Assembly (NCBI GenBank): GCA_013122435.1
Contig: WYDT01000013.1
Span: forward strand, 62,001-126,000
Origin: Chloroflexi bacterium AL-N1
GTDB taxonomy: Bacteria > Chloroflexota > Chloroflexia > Chloroflexales > Roseiflexaceae
DNA: 64,000 bases
Reading direction: 5' to 3'
Part shown: positions 26,896 through 36,632 of the stretch, one piece after another
How the letters are laid out: each line of letters opens with the position of its first letter
How positions within the stretch are numbered: position 1 is the first letter of the stretch
Made by a program: the position numbers and the translations under genes
The notes under the pieces: generated by a model
Told to the model about the DNA's origin: nothing
What the model saw: only the letters and a program-made list of their open reading frames with translations
The model's database searches: none

Positions 26896-28185
26896 ATGGC
26901 GGTAAAGCATAAAGCTCTGGGTGTGGTAGCTATCATCTTAACGTTGGTGGTTGGCGTCCTTGGGGGAGGTCTGGCAGGTGGTGGTGTGGCATACTACCTT
27001 GCGTACGAACAATTTTCACAAGGTGTCATAGCACAACAGTCGGTGCAGCCTCAACCGATTGGGAATATCGAGGAAGTCAGTCCCTCCGAACAAGGACAAA
27101 GCGATCCGGTTACGGTTCCTACAGTAGCTCCACCTGCGCCAGTGGCCAGTAGTGATGAACCAGTTGTGGCGGCAGTTAATACGGTTGCTCCAGCTGTGGT
27201 GACAGTTATTAATACACTTCGTGCCGATGCACAACCTGATTCACGATTGGAATTGCCATTCCCATTCCCCGGTGAGGAAGAAGCGCCCAATCCTGACGAA
27301 GAAATTCCTGAAGAGTTTCGTCGTGGTACAGGGTCCGGCGTAGTGATCACAGAGGATGGGTACATTATCACGAATAACCATGTCATTGAAAATCAAGAGT
27401 CTTTAGCTGTTATCTTCGCAGATGGCAGTCGTCAGGAAGCCACGCTGATTGGGGGCGATCCCTTAACAGATCTCGCCGTTATTAAGGTAGACGGCGCAGT
27501 ACCCGCTGTCGCACGGCTTGGCGATTCGGACGAACTTCAACCAGGTGAGACCGCCATTGCCATCGGAAGTCCACTGGGCGATTTTAGAAATTCCATTACC
27601 GTAGGGGTCGTTAGCGCACTTAATCGTACATTGGGCGCTGGTGCACCAGAGGGACTGATTCAAACAGATGCGGCTATTAACAACGGCAATAGTGGTGGCC
27701 CATTGGTAAATCTGCGGGGAGAGATTATTGGTATCAATACCTTAGTCGTGCGTGGTCAAGCCTTTGCCCAGGCGCCGGTTGAAGGCCTTGGATTTGCGGT
27801 CCCCAGTGCTATCGTGCAAAATGTCAGCGAACAACTCATCACCACCGGTGAAGTAGTATATCCGTATCTTGGTGTGTCATACGTGGCAGTTGATGCTGAT
27901 ATTGCGGCAGCGAATGATCTCCCAGTCTCAACCGGGGCATGGATCACCTCATCTATTCCAGATAGACCAGCGGTCGTACCAGGAACAGTAGCTGCTGAAG
28001 CCAGTCTTCAGGAAGATGACATCATCGTGGGGCTTGGTGATATAGAACTCGATGGTAACACCTCACTCCGTCAAGCTTTGTTTGAGTTTCAACCCGGTGA
28101 TACGATAACGCTTGATGTCATGCGTAATGAAGAGGCGATCAAACTTGAAATCACACTCGGTGAAAGACCAGAGAGCTTCCCATAA
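26896..28185 (+). CDS. HtrA/DegP-type serine protease with PDZ domain
   Basis: 429 residues from ATG 26896 with GAGGAG upstream. One N-terminal membrane helix (about 9-34), a Pro/Val-rich linker, then a trypsin-like domain with a complete triad: His162 (TNNHVIE), Asp192 (TDLAVIKV) and Ser266 (NNGNSGGPL). A PDZ domain covers about 320-425 (YPYLGVSYVAVDADIAAAND, LQEDDIIVGLGDIELDGNTS). It would act at the outer face of the membrane as a quality-control protease for misfolded exported proteins. It is monocistronic, with a terminator straight after. Confidence 0.93.
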   Translation: MAVKHKALGVVAIILTLVVGVLGGGLAGGGVAYYLAYEQFSQGVIAQQSVQPQPIGNIEEVSPSEQGQSDPVTVPTVAPPAPVASSDEPVVAAVNTVAPAVVTVINTLRADAQPDSRLELPFPFPGEEEAPNPDEEIPEEFRRGTGSGVVITEDGYIITNNHVIENQESLAVIFADGSRQEATLIGGDPLTDLAVIKVDGAVPAVARLGDSDELQPGETAIAIGSPLGDFRNSITVGVVSALNRTLGAGAPEGLIQTDAAINNGNSGGPLVNLRGEIIGINTLVVRGQAFAQAPVEGLGFAVPSAIVQNVSEQLITTGEVVYPYLGVSYVAVDADIAAANDLPVSTGAWITSSIPDRPAVVPGTVAAEASLQEDDIIVGLGDIELDGNTSLRQALFEFQPGDTITLDVMRNEEAIKLEITLGERPESFP

Positions 28186-28211
28186 TTCATTACAAAAGAT
28201 ATAACACTGCG

Positions 28212-28249
28212 CAACCCCCAGGAGCCTATCCAACGGTTCCTGGGGGTTG
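28212..28249. terminator. Strong hairpin shared by convergent genes
   Basis: CAACCCCCAGGA pairs with TCCTGGGGGTTG across a 14-base loop. It lies between the HtrA-like gene (plus) and the end of the GalT-like gene (minus) and overlaps the latter's last codons. There is no long U-run; probably bidirectional. Confidence 0.7.
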
Positions 28250-29377
28250 TATATAGCGCTGGAGAACCGGGGCTACATCAAATGGATCAACCACGATACA
28301 CCCCATTGCGTACAGTTCAAGTGCACCGATATCGCCGCGAGTCGTAAGCGGATCACCTCGATCACCGATCCGCGCGATGAGCGGGACATCGCACCAGTCG
28401 TCATCAATTTGCGCCAGGGGAGGAGGGGCAATAGCCACATTAAATGTTCGCATACCTTGTTCCTCAATCAGTCCTCGTATGACCTGATACAGCATATCTG
28501 CAAAACCTGATGGCGGTTGTATAAGTGACTGGTGATCGCGTGTGGGGTGGGGTGGCATGTCGGCCAGCAAAACCACCTCGCGCTGGCGGAGTGGGGTCAG
28601 ATGCACGAACGAACGTGTCGCCTCTATTGTGGGGAGTTGTAGGCCGAGAGCAGCATGTACCTTAACCAGATCATCAAAATAATTGACACCGTACTCGGCA
28701 CGATAGGCAGTAGCCACCCGCCGCCATTGCTCGATGCGTGCATAATGCATGCCTTTGCCGACAGCAAGTTGCATATGTCCATGCATCTGAGTAGCGCTCC
28801 CCTTGGGAAGGCAATGCCAGAAGATAATGGGGTATATGGCCTCATCATCACGCATGTGAACTGCCTCAATCCAACGAAACGCGACATCCAGATAGTCACA
28901 TAATTGATCGCGCCCAAAGTGCAGCGGATGCGGCTCGTCAAACAATACCAGCCCATGCCAGCCATCGCACTTGGCAACATTCGAGGCAGTGATGCAGTGT
29001 TGGCCACGAACACGCCCAAAGAGATCGGCAGTTGTGTCGCTAAGAGGGGTACGAAAATGATCTCGGTGGGCCAGTTCAGCGCGGATCCGTTGTTCTAATG
29101 CCTGATCATTGCCGGTCTGATCCGATGGCCGCAAAGCGCGCACAGGGTTGAAAATACTGCCTTCTAATGTGAAACGATTGGTTATTTTGACAACAGTTTG
29201 CTCACGTACACTATCGAGTGTGCCAAACTGTTGCTCAATCCATTCATACATAGTGGCTGGAGGATCGGTATATCCGGTTGCAACATTGATATGAAAAATG
29301 CGCTCGCATAGACGACGTATGGCAGGATCCATGTCTTTAATGTGATCGAGAATGGTTGATATCACAGCATACTCCAT
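28226..29377 (-). CDS. GalT/HIT-superfamily-like protein
   Basis: 383 residues from ATG 29377. Two HIT-like halves are suggested by ITASNVAKCDGWHGLVLFDE, then PHPLHF, and by the histidine triad region WHCLPKGSATQMHGHMQLAV, whose HGHMQ corresponds to the HPHGQ nucleophile motif of galactose-1-phosphate uridylyltransferase. Other stretches (FVHLTPLRQREVVLLADMPP) fit a second GalT domain. It could move a nucleotidyl group between sugar phosphates, or be a distant family of unknown substrate. No sugar-metabolism neighbours are present. Confidence 0.65.
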   Translation of the reverse strand: MEYAVISTILDHIKDMDPAIRRLCERIFHINVATGYTDPPATMYEWIEQQFGTLDSVREQTVVKITNRFTLEGSIFNPVRALRPSDQTGNDQALEQRIRAELAHRDHFRTPLSDTTADLFGRVRGQHCITASNVAKCDGWHGLVLFDEPHPLHFGRDQLCDYLDVAFRWIEAVHMRDDEAIYPIIFWHCLPKGSATQMHGHMQLAVGKGMHYARIEQWRRVATAYRAEYGVNYFDDLVKVHAALGLQLPTIEATRSFVHLTPLRQREVVLLADMPPHPTRDHQSLIQPPSGFADMLYQVIRGLIEEQGMRTFNVAIAPPPLAQIDDDWCDVPLIARIGDRGDPLTTRGDIGALELYAMGCIVVDPFDVAPVLQRYIQPPGTVG

Positions 29378-29532
29378 ATCGTTCTTAATACTCTAGCACA
29401 TACTATTTAGCATCATCATTATAGATGCAAATAACCGTATCGATTTTTCATCACATTTGCTCTATTGCAGTTGTTCCAGTTATGATTTATGATAAAATCA
29501 GATCGCTCTCTATATAGTTCAGGAACATGTCT

Positions 29533-30429
29533 ATGGAATTACGCCATTTGATCTATTTTGAAGCAGTGGCGCGGTATCAACATGTCTCACGAGCTGCCGA
29601 AGATCTGGCCATTGCCCAACCGGCATTGAGTAAACAGATTCACGATCTGGAGCGTGAACTGGGCGTGGCACTCTTCAAGCGAGTTGGACGTAATGTCCGT
29701 TTAACAGAAGCCGGTCAGGCTCTGCTTATCCATGTACGAACGATCTTGTCGCAGATCGACATACTCCGCGCTGAGATGCGCGAGCGGGTGGGGTTGCAGC
29801 GGGGACGTGTGACGGTTGGTGTGCCGCCAACCGTCGGTACACGGTTGCTGCCACGTGTGCTGGCCCTGTTTCATCAGCAGTATCCTGGCCTTGAGTTGTG
29901 CATGTCCGAGGGTGGCACGCAAACAATACTCAAGTTGCTGGAGGAAGGAAACCTTGATCTCGGTGTCGTTTCTTTGCCAATTGAGTCCACCAACTTTGAG
30001 GTAACACCGCTCTTTTCTGAAGATGTGGTCCTGGTCGTTTCGCATGATCATCGTCTGGCTTCAGAAAAGTCGGTGATGTTGAGCGATCTGGCTGAAGAGG
30101 CGTTTTTGATCTATCCCCCTGGCTATGAAATGCGCGATGTAACGCTTTCTTCCTGTCGACGGGCAGGTTTTCATCCCCGTGTAGTATTAGATGGTGGTGA
30201 GATGGATATGATCCTAAGGGTGGCAGAGGCCGGCCTGGGAATCGCACTCGTGCCACGTCTTGCGCTCTATCACAGTGTACGGCTGGCGATCTTGTCTGTG
30301 ACCGATCAGGATTTGCAGCGTACGCTGGCGTTGGTGTCGCCAGCACAACATTTGATGTCTCCTGCTGCGCGTACACTACGTGGTTTTCTCGCATCCGAAC
30401 TCGTTGATGCTGCACAAGAAGTGATTTAG
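29533..30429 (+). CDS. LysR-family transcriptional regulator
   Basis: ATG 29533 (MELRHLIYFEAVARYQHVSR) is preferred over 29527 because AGGA lies eight bases upstream. It is 298 residues. The winged helix (about 1-60) shows AAEDLAIAQPALSKQIHDLE and LGVALFKRVGRNVRLTEAG. The effector domain (about 90-295) has GRVTVGVPPTVGTRLLPRVL and GLELCMSEGGTQTILKLLEE. It resembles the CynR/CysB side of the family. No divergent partner gene with an obvious link; the upstream neighbour is the GalT-like gene on the other strand. Confidence 0.92.
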   Translation: MELRHLIYFEAVARYQHVSRAAEDLAIAQPALSKQIHDLERELGVALFKRVGRNVRLTEAGQALLIHVRTILSQIDILRAEMRERVGLQRGRVTVGVPPTVGTRLLPRVLALFHQQYPGLELCMSEGGTQTILKLLEEGNLDLGVVSLPIESTNFEVTPLFSEDVVLVVSHDHRLASEKSVMLSDLAEEAFLIYPPGYEMRDVTLSSCRRAGFHPRVVLDGGEMDMILRVAEAGLGIALVPRLALYHSVRLAILSVTDQDLQRTLALVSPAQHLMSPAARTLRGFLASELVDAAQEVI

Positions 30430-30825
30430 CTTCTCAATATGGACCAAGTGGCGGAGGGTATCGCCAAATCATCTCTTACCTCATACAGAAATCGCCCTAC
30501 TTCACAGAGCGGTATTTCATTATTGTACCTAAAACATTGATTAAATAAACAACATTTGTTCTACCATTTTTTGGAAATCTATGGTACTATAAAAACGTAC
30601 CAAACTTGACCACTTCAACAATGGTCACGTACATTGATAATATTTCTACACTTTTGCTCCCCTCATAGTTTCCGTCAAGTTTTCTTCCTTGAACGGCATT
30701 CTTACCCTATATCAGTTTGCCACATGTTCATATTGGTATGGCCCACGTTTTGTGGGGTCTGTTTGTACGCGTGTTTTGACGTGTGATCGTTATAACTCCC
30801 TCAAAAGTCAGGAGGAAAGTTTATC
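30430..30825. promoter_or_regulatory. Leader region of the egtBD operon
   Basis: About 400 AT-rich bases with no ORF. A dyad TGACCA (30607-30612) and TGGTCA (30622-30627) spaced by nine bases may be an operator. The egtB ribosome site AGGAGG is at 30811-30816. No confident -35/-10 pair with normal spacing was found. Confidence 0.4.
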
Positions 30826-32154
30826 ATGTCGATGAACGTTGCGATGTCGCGGACGGTTGAACCGTCACTCGTTTCCAAAATGTCCGATTCGGAGTTCGCC
30901 AGCCTTGTAGAACGTTATCAGTCCATCCGTCGCTTTACCGAACAGATCTGTGAACCTCTCGTCACTGAAGATTACATTATCCAGTCAATGCCTGACGTGA
31001 GTCCCACCAAGTGGCATATTGCCCACACGAGTTGGTTTTTTGAGACGTTTATTCTGTCTGAGGCATACCCCAAGTATAGGTCGCCCAATCCACAGTATGG
31101 CTATTTGTTCAATTCATACTATGTTGCCGCAGGGCAACGGCACTGTCGACCCAAACGTGGATTACTCTCACGCCCAACAGTTCAAGATGTGTACAACTAT
31201 CGTGCACATGTAGATCAGCATATGCTGGAACTGTTAGAAAGGTTGGATGGAGCACAATTACAGCGGTGGGCACCTGTGGTGGAAATTGGACTACATCACG
31301 AGCAACAACACCAGGAACTTATGCTGACGGATATTAAACATAACCTTTCGATCAATCCTTTGCGTCCTGCTTACCGTGAAACAGAAGATGACGTATTCCG
31401 CATGGCTACACCTGAACTGCGGTGGATCAGCTTTCCAGAAGGTCTTCATTCAATTGGGCATGACGGCAATGGCTTTTCATACGACAACGAATCACCGCAG
31501 CATCGGGTTTTTGTTGAACCCTTCCAACTTGGCTCACGACTGGTCACAAATAGTGAATATCTCGCGTTTATCGCGGATGGTGGTTACCAACGACCAGAAT
31601 TATGGCTCTTGATGGGCTGGAACACCGTGCAGCAGGAAGGTTGGGACTCGCCCCTGTACTGGGAACGCTATGATGATGGCTGGTGGACCATGACCCTTAC
31701 CGGGATGCAGCCCGTGAATGAGGCAGCACCGGTGTGTCATATCAACTACTACGAGGCCGATGCCTTCGCTCGCTGGTCAGGTGCACGCTTGCCAACCGAA
31801 GCTGAGTGGGAAATCGCGGCTTCACAAGTCCCGATCCAGGGCAATTTTGTGGAGACCGGACAGCTCCACCCTGTACCACTTGTTGCTGCTGAAACAGATG
31901 ATGTACCATCACAAATGTTTGGTGATGTATGGGAGTGGACGCAGAGTCATTACTCGCCATATCCAGGGTATCAACCTGTCCCTGGAGCAATTGGTGAATA
32001 CAACGGGAAGTTCATGGCTAATCAGTTTGTGTTACGCGGCGGTTCGTGTGCCACATCTGTTTCGCATATTCGCCTAACCTATCGCAACTTTTTCCATGCC
32101 GATGCGAGTTGGCAATTTACTGGTATTCGTCTTGCAAAAACAGTAAAGGCATAG
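30826..32154 (+). CDS. egtB: Ergothioneine biosynthesis sulfoxide synthase EgtB
   Basis: 442 residues from ATG 30826, AGGAGG nine bases upstream. The N-terminal DinB-like domain (about 15-180) provides the iron ligands: His in KWHIAHTSWFFETFIL and the H-x3-H-x-E motif in LHHEQQHQELMLTDI. The C-terminal FGE-sulfatase domain (about 195-440) has SYDNESPQHRVFVEPFQLGS, NYYEADAFARWSGARLPTEA and VWEWTQSHYSPYPGY, ending RLTYRNFFHADASWQFTGIR. It couples hercynine to a thiol donor with oxygen. It is followed seven bases later by egtD. Confidence 0.94.
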   Translation: MSMNVAMSRTVEPSLVSKMSDSEFASLVERYQSIRRFTEQICEPLVTEDYIIQSMPDVSPTKWHIAHTSWFFETFILSEAYPKYRSPNPQYGYLFNSYYVAAGQRHCRPKRGLLSRPTVQDVYNYRAHVDQHMLELLERLDGAQLQRWAPVVEIGLHHEQQHQELMLTDIKHNLSINPLRPAYRETEDDVFRMATPELRWISFPEGLHSIGHDGNGFSYDNESPQHRVFVEPFQLGSRLVTNSEYLAFIADGGYQRPELWLLMGWNTVQQEGWDSPLYWERYDDGWWTMTLTGMQPVNEAAPVCHINYYEADAFARWSGARLPTEAEWEIAASQVPIQGNFVETGQLHPVPLVAAETDDVPSQMFGDVWEWTQSHYSPYPGYQPVPGAIGEYNGKFMANQFVLRGGSCATSVSHIRLTYRNFFHADASWQFTGIRLAKTVKA

Positions 32155-32161
32155 ATATTCT

Positions 32162-33139
32162 ATGAGTACAAGTCTCAACCTGCACGATTATCAACCGAAT
32201 GGTGACAACACATATCATGAGGTTCTGGCAGGGTTACAAAGGGTGCCCAAAAAATTACCTCCAAAACTGTTTTATGATGAACGTGGATCACAGCTTTTTG
32301 ATCAGATATGTGAGCTGGACGAGTACTATACCACACGTACAGAAAGCCATATTACCCAATCCAATATTGACGAAATTGCTTCAGTGATAGGTTCGCAGGC
32401 GCTTTTGATCGAGTATGGGAGCGGCAGTAGTGCGAAGACCAGAATCTTGTTGGATCATTTGACCGATCTGGCAGCTTACATTCCACTGGATATTTCGAAG
32501 GAACACTTGCTCACTTCAGCGACGGAACTCGCAAAAGTATATCCAGATCTCGAGATTTTGCCAGTCAGTGCAGATTACACCGCTGATTTCGCATTGCCGT
32601 CGGTGCGTAAGCCAGTGGCCCGTCGTGTGGTTTATTTCCCTGGCTCAACGATTGGCAATTTTGAGACTGAGGCAGCCATTAACTTTCTTGATCATATTGC
32701 AGCGGTGTGTGGTCCGGATGGTGGTCTGTTGATCGGGGTTGATCTAAAAAAAGAACCACATATTCTTCATCAAGCCTACAATGATCGGGATGGTGTGACA
32801 GCAGCGTTTAATCTGAATATGCTCGCACGACTCAATCGTGACCTGGATATGAATTTCGCAGTGGATCAATTCGGTCATTATGCGTTTTACAACGTCTATG
32901 AGGGCCGTGTTGAAATGCATCTGGTGAGTCTGGCCAACCAGACAGTGTATTTGAACGGGTCTACCATTGAATTTGCTGAGGGTGAGAGTATCTGGACAGA
33001 GTCATCATACAAGTACACACCAAATGAGTTTGCAGCGCTGGCGAGTCGAGTTGGATTTGAGGTCCAACAAGTGTGGATCGATGAGCAACACCTGTTTAGC
33101 GTACAGTATTTAACGATGACTGGGAAAACCATTCGGTAA
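32162..33139 (+). CDS. egtD: L-histidine N(alpha)-methyltransferase EgtD
   Basis: 325 residues from ATG 32162. Family motifs: PKKLPPKLFYDERGSQLFDQ, ICELDEYYTTRTESHI, LIEYGSGSSAKTRILLDHL (SAM-binding), PLDISKEHL, YFPGSTIGNFE and LLIGVDLKKEPHIL. It trimethylates histidine to hercynine with SAM, the first step of ergothioneine synthesis. With egtB it makes the minimal two-gene set; EgtA, EgtC and EgtE are absent, so the thiol donor and the C-S lyase must come from elsewhere, or cysteine is used directly. Confidence 0.94.
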   Translation: MSTSLNLHDYQPNGDNTYHEVLAGLQRVPKKLPPKLFYDERGSQLFDQICELDEYYTTRTESHITQSNIDEIASVIGSQALLIEYGSGSSAKTRILLDHLTDLAAYIPLDISKEHLLTSATELAKVYPDLEILPVSADYTADFALPSVRKPVARRVVYFPGSTIGNFETEAAINFLDHIAAVCGPDGGLLIGVDLKKEPHILHQAYNDRDGVTAAFNLNMLARLNRDLDMNFAVDQFGHYAFYNVYEGRVEMHLVSLANQTVYLNGSTIEFAEGESIWTESSYKYTPNEFAALASRVGFEVQQVWIDEQHLFSVQYLTMTGKTIR

Positions 33140-33187
33140 GACAGAACTAAGTGTGCACAGTTCCTAAGACTTTGTACATTCCTGTTA

Positions 33188-33211
33188 GATGGGGTGCTCA
33201 AGCGCCCCATT
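33188..33211 (+). terminator. Terminator after egtD
   Basis: ATGGGGTGC, loop TCAA, GCGCCCCAT forms a nine-pair stem with one G-U, followed by TTATGGTTTC. The T-run is weak. Confidence 0.6.
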
Positions 33212-33382
33212 TATGGTTTCAGGTTTGCTTCTCGGCTTTTGTGGGGCAGGTCGGTATCATTGAGCACTATTGTATTAACTTGTGAATTTTGGTACAATTA
33301 ATATATAAGCAGATGACGTGCATCCAATCATATATACCATCCGAATACACAATAAGCACTGCTTCTCCATGAGGTTTCGTCA

Positions 33383-34438
33383 GTGCCAACAAAGGCTATG
33401 GGTATGTTTCACACAAAGCACCATTCGTTTTATACATGCATGCTGCTCCTGCTCATATCAATCCTGCTGGTGGCCTGCAGCACCACACCAGATGCTGACA
33501 CAAACAGTCCTACTGACGCCGACGAGACGACTATTCGCCTGGGCTATGTGCCAGTGATTATCTTTGCTCCGATCTATGTTGGCATTGAGCGTGGCTATTT
33601 CGCCGAAGAAGGGTTGACTATCGATCTTACAGCACTGCAGAGCACCAACGATGCGGTGATCCAGCTTGCGGCAGGTAATTTTGAAGTGGCCGCTGCCGGA
33701 GGCAATGCCGGTGTGTTTAACGCCATCGAGCGTGGCTTGGAGTTCAAGATCGTTGCGCCCATGCACAGCGAAGCGCCACCGCTTGCCACACCACTGGTGA
33801 TCAGTGCCAACCGTACCGATGAGATTCAGACCATCGCGGATCTCGCTGGCAAACGTGTGGCAATTAACGGCAATGGTGCGGCTATCGAGTACTGGATGGC
33901 TCAAGCCCTTGCTCAGGGTGGTCTCTCGATGGACGATGTTGAGGTCACGGCGATGCCCTTCCCCAACATGCCCGCAGCTCTGGAGAATGGCTCGCTTGAC
34001 GCCGCTGTCATCTCTGAGCCACTGGTCACAATCAACGTGGACAACGGGTTGCTCTCGATACTGTCGGAAGACTACATTGATGGATTTACCGCTACGTTTC
34101 TCTTTATGAGCCAAAGCTGGTCGGAGCAAAACCCCGAGGCCGCACGCGGCTTTATGCGAGCGTATCTGCGTGCCTGCCGCGATTTACAGGGCGATTACAT
34201 GACCCCCGAGATTGCCACTATTATCGAGACCTACACCGAAGTTCCCGCACCAATCATTGAACGAAGCAAACTGGCACAGTACGACCCCAATGGGGTGGTG
34301 CCAGTCGAAGATCTGCAGACACTCCAGACCTTTTTTATGGGGCGTGGATCTCTAGAATATGAGGACTTACTCGATATCGATCCCTTCGTCGACACCGATC
34401 TCGCCACAGAGGTCGCCGCCGAACTCAATCAACAATAA
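33383..34438 (+). CDS. ABC transporter substrate-binding lipoprotein (SsuA/TauA/NMT1-like)
   Basis: Starts at GTG 33383 (GAGG eight bases upstream) or ATG 33404. It is 351 residues. The signal peptide has lipobox LLVAC. The mature domain matches the nitrate/sulfonate/thiamine-precursor family: IRLGYVPVIIFAPIYVGIER, GYFAEEGLTIDLTALQSTND, AAGNFEVAAAGGNAGVFNAI and LAGKRVAINGNGAAIEYW. It is the first of three genes for an importer. The ligand is not determinable; the egtBD neighbour makes a sulfur compound attractive but unproven. Confidence 0.88.
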   Translation: MPTKAMGMFHTKHHSFYTCMLLLLISILLVACSTTPDADTNSPTDADETTIRLGYVPVIIFAPIYVGIERGYFAEEGLTIDLTALQSTNDAVIQLAAGNFEVAAAGGNAGVFNAIERGLEFKIVAPMHSEAPPLATPLVISANRTDEIQTIADLAGKRVAINGNGAAIEYWMAQALAQGGLSMDDVEVTAMPFPNMPAALENGSLDAAVISEPLVTINVDNGLLSILSEDYIDGFTATFLFMSQSWSEQNPEAARGFMRAYLRACRDLQGDYMTPEIATIIETYTEVPAPIIERSKLAQYDPNGVVPVEDLQTLQTFFMGRGSLEYEDLLDIDPFVDTDLATEVAAELNQQ

Positions 34439-34450
34439 GGACATACCATC

Positions 34451-35254
34451 GTGATCAAGCCCAAGATATCCATCAAAAACCTGAGTGTCGTGTATCCCGA
34501 AAGTGGTGCTAGTGGCCCAGTTACTGCGGTAGAGAGTCTTTCGCTTGATGTGACCGAAGGTGAGTTGGTGTGTCTGGTTGGCCCAAGTGGATGTGGTAAG
34601 ACCACCTTACTACGTGTACTGGCTGGGCTGGAGCAACCAACCGATGGCAGCGCGATCATCAATAGCTATATGTACGACCAACCGGCGAAAGCCATGGTTT
34701 TTCAGGGAGCGGGTATTTTTCCATGGATGACCGTTGAGCAGAATGTATCTTATGGCTTACAGATGCGTGGTGTTGCCAGGAGAGAACGTGTATCGATAGC
34801 GCAGCGCTGGTTGGCTGAAATTGGATTGGAGGGCTTCTCACAAGCGTACCCCGACCAGCTTTCGGGCGGCATGCAGCAGCGAGTTGGGTTAGCGCGCGCA
34901 TTTGCCTTCGACCCAGAAGTGTTGCTTATGGATGAACCATTTGGTGCACTCGATGCTCAAACACGCCTGGTACTCCAACAGCTTTTACTTCAGCAGTGGG
35001 AACGCGATCAGAAAACGGTCGTGTTTGTAACCCACAGCATTGAGGAAGCTCTTACACTGGGGGACCGCGTTTATGTCATGTCGGCGCGACCGGGGCGGCT
35101 AATCCACGAGATTGTGGTGCCGTTTACACGACCCCGTGATGCGATTGCCTTACGTACCGACCCGCGTTTTAGCGCATTGTTTGCGAAGGTGTGGGATGTT
35201 CTGCGGGATGAGGTAGAGCGGGCGCGTGTGGCAGAGTCGGAGACTCTCATATGA
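34451..35254 (+). CDS. ABC transporter ATP-binding protein (SsuB/TauB-like)
   Basis: 267 residues from GTG 34451. Walker A GPSGCGKTTLL, Q-loop AMVFQGAGIFPWMTV, signature LSGGMQQRVGLARAF, Walker B VLLMDEPFGALDAQTR and H-loop FVTHSIEEAL are intact. The FPWMTV after the Q-loop is typical of nitrate/sulfonate/taurine importers. The end overlaps the permease start by four bases (ATGA). Confidence 0.92.
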   Translation: MIKPKISIKNLSVVYPESGASGPVTAVESLSLDVTEGELVCLVGPSGCGKTTLLRVLAGLEQPTDGSAIINSYMYDQPAKAMVFQGAGIFPWMTVEQNVSYGLQMRGVARRERVSIAQRWLAEIGLEGFSQAYPDQLSGGMQQRVGLARAFAFDPEVLLMDEPFGALDAQTRLVLQQLLLQQWERDQKTVVFVTHSIEEALTLGDRVYVMSARPGRLIHEIVVPFTRPRDAIALRTDPRFSALFAKVWDVLRDEVERARVAESETLI

Positions 35255-36093
35255 CCCAAAGCCGTTGGTTGTCGTTGCTTTCACCGCTCGTGCTCCTGGC
35301 GTTGTGGGAATTGGCTGTGCAGGTCGGCTGGCTCAATCGTCTTTTTTTCCCCCCTCCTACTGAAATCTTTGTGGCACTCGGCGAATTGATTGCTACCGGG
35401 CAGATCTTCCGCGACACAGGGATCAGTCTGATGCGTGTCGGTGTTGGTTTTGTGGTTGGGGCAATCCCCGCGATTGTACTAGGCTTACTGATGGGTATTA
35501 ATCCGTTTGCACGACTTATTCTGCGTCCGCTGGCGGCAGCCATCTACCCCATTCCTAAGATTGCACTTCTTCCACTGATTATCGTTGTGCTGGGGTTGGG
35601 CGAAGCAAGCAAAATCGCTACCATTGCCATCAGCGTATTCTTTCTGGTTGTGCTCAACGTTGCTGCAAGTGTGCTCCAGGTTGAACCGCGCTATTTCGAG
35701 ATTGCACGTAGTTTTGGTGCACAACCACGTGACCTCTTCTGGACCGTCGCGCTTCCGGCGAGTCTCCCCGGCATTATGACGAGCATCAAACTCGGTATGG
35801 GCTTTGCGCTCACCCTGATCGTTGGCGTGGAGTTTGTCGGTGCCGACTCTGGTATCGGTTGGCTGATCTGGCGTTCGTACGAGCTATATGCGATAGATCG
35901 GATGCTGGCCGGTCTGGTGGTCATCGCGCTGGTGGGCTGGCTGGTGACGGCACTCCTCGATTGGTTGGAGGTGCTGCTCATTCCGTGGCAGAGACGCGCC
36001 CACCCACGACAAAAATCGTTGCGCCCCCTTGCGACGCAGAAACCAGCGGATGTTGAGCGTGTTAATGGAACGTCTGTGCGGAGTAGAAGCTAG
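35251..36093 (+). CDS. ABC transporter permease (SsuC/TauC-like)
   Basis: 280 residues from ATG 35251, overlapping the ATPase gene. It has six membrane segments and the coupling-helix EAA motif region FEIARSFGAQPRDLFWTVAL, then PASLPGIMTSIKLGMGFALT and VGADSGIGWLIWRSYELYAI. The C-terminus ends in a polar Arg-rich tail that runs into a repeat-rich gap; the tail (after WQRRAHPRQK) may not be original. Confidence 0.9.
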   Translation: MTQSRWLSLLSPLVLLALWELAVQVGWLNRLFFPPPTEIFVALGELIATGQIFRDTGISLMRVGVGFVVGAIPAIVLGLLMGINPFARLILRPLAAAIYPIPKIALLPLIIVVLGLGEASKIATIAISVFFLVVLNVAASVLQVEPRYFEIARSFGAQPRDLFWTVALPASLPGIMTSIKLGMGFALTLIVGVEFVGADSGIGWLIWRSYELYAIDRMLAGLVVIALVGWLVTALLDWLEVLLIPWQRRAHPRQKSLRPLATQKPADVERVNGTSVRSRS

Positions 36094-36632
36094 AGGCTGG
36101 GGACTAGATGTACTGCGTCAAGAGGTTCGCGCATATGGAGTATAGGAACCATGCTCCTGTGCGGCAGCCATACTGTCGCATTCCAAAGAACGTGCACCAA
36201 CGTTCCAACGTTCCATCGCTTAGTTGCTCCATTACTCATCACTCTTAGCAACCTCTCTGCTCCTCTGTCCCTCTGTGTTACTCCCTGCCCCAAAGGGAGA
36301 AACGCTCCCACTTTCCGTATTAGCCTCTCTGTGCCTCTGCTCCTCTGTCTCTCTGTGTTACATTGCTTCCCTGTTCCATCACTTAGCCGCTCTACGCCCC
36401 ATCGCTCAGCTGCTCAACCGCTCCTCTAGACGGGCAAGACTCCCAACTACGATATTATGGCAACCTCAAAGCTGGGAAATGAAGCATCCCTAACCCGTAA
36501 CCAAACTAACCCGTAACCCCTATCTTGCAAATACGACCATTTTTGACGTTTATAGATTATAGAGTCTATACTACACCATGTCGAAAAACTTTGTAACACA
36601 AAGTAAAGGTGAGATGATATAAGGAACCATTT
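36094..36632. repeat. Repeat-rich intergenic region
   Basis: No gene seen. Two near-identical pyrimidine tracts (CCTCTCTGCTCCTCTGTCCC near 36250-36269 and CTCTGTGCCTCTGCTCCTCT near 36328-36347, both continuing into CTCTGTGTTAC) and a telomere-like CCCTAACCCGTAACC (near 36489) occur. The same elements appear near 8.4 and 38.2 kb. Confidence 0.65.

Noticed and set aside
30776..30796. TTGACG and TATAAC before egtB as a promoter
   Set aside because: The spacing is only nine bases, too short for a sigma-70 promoter.
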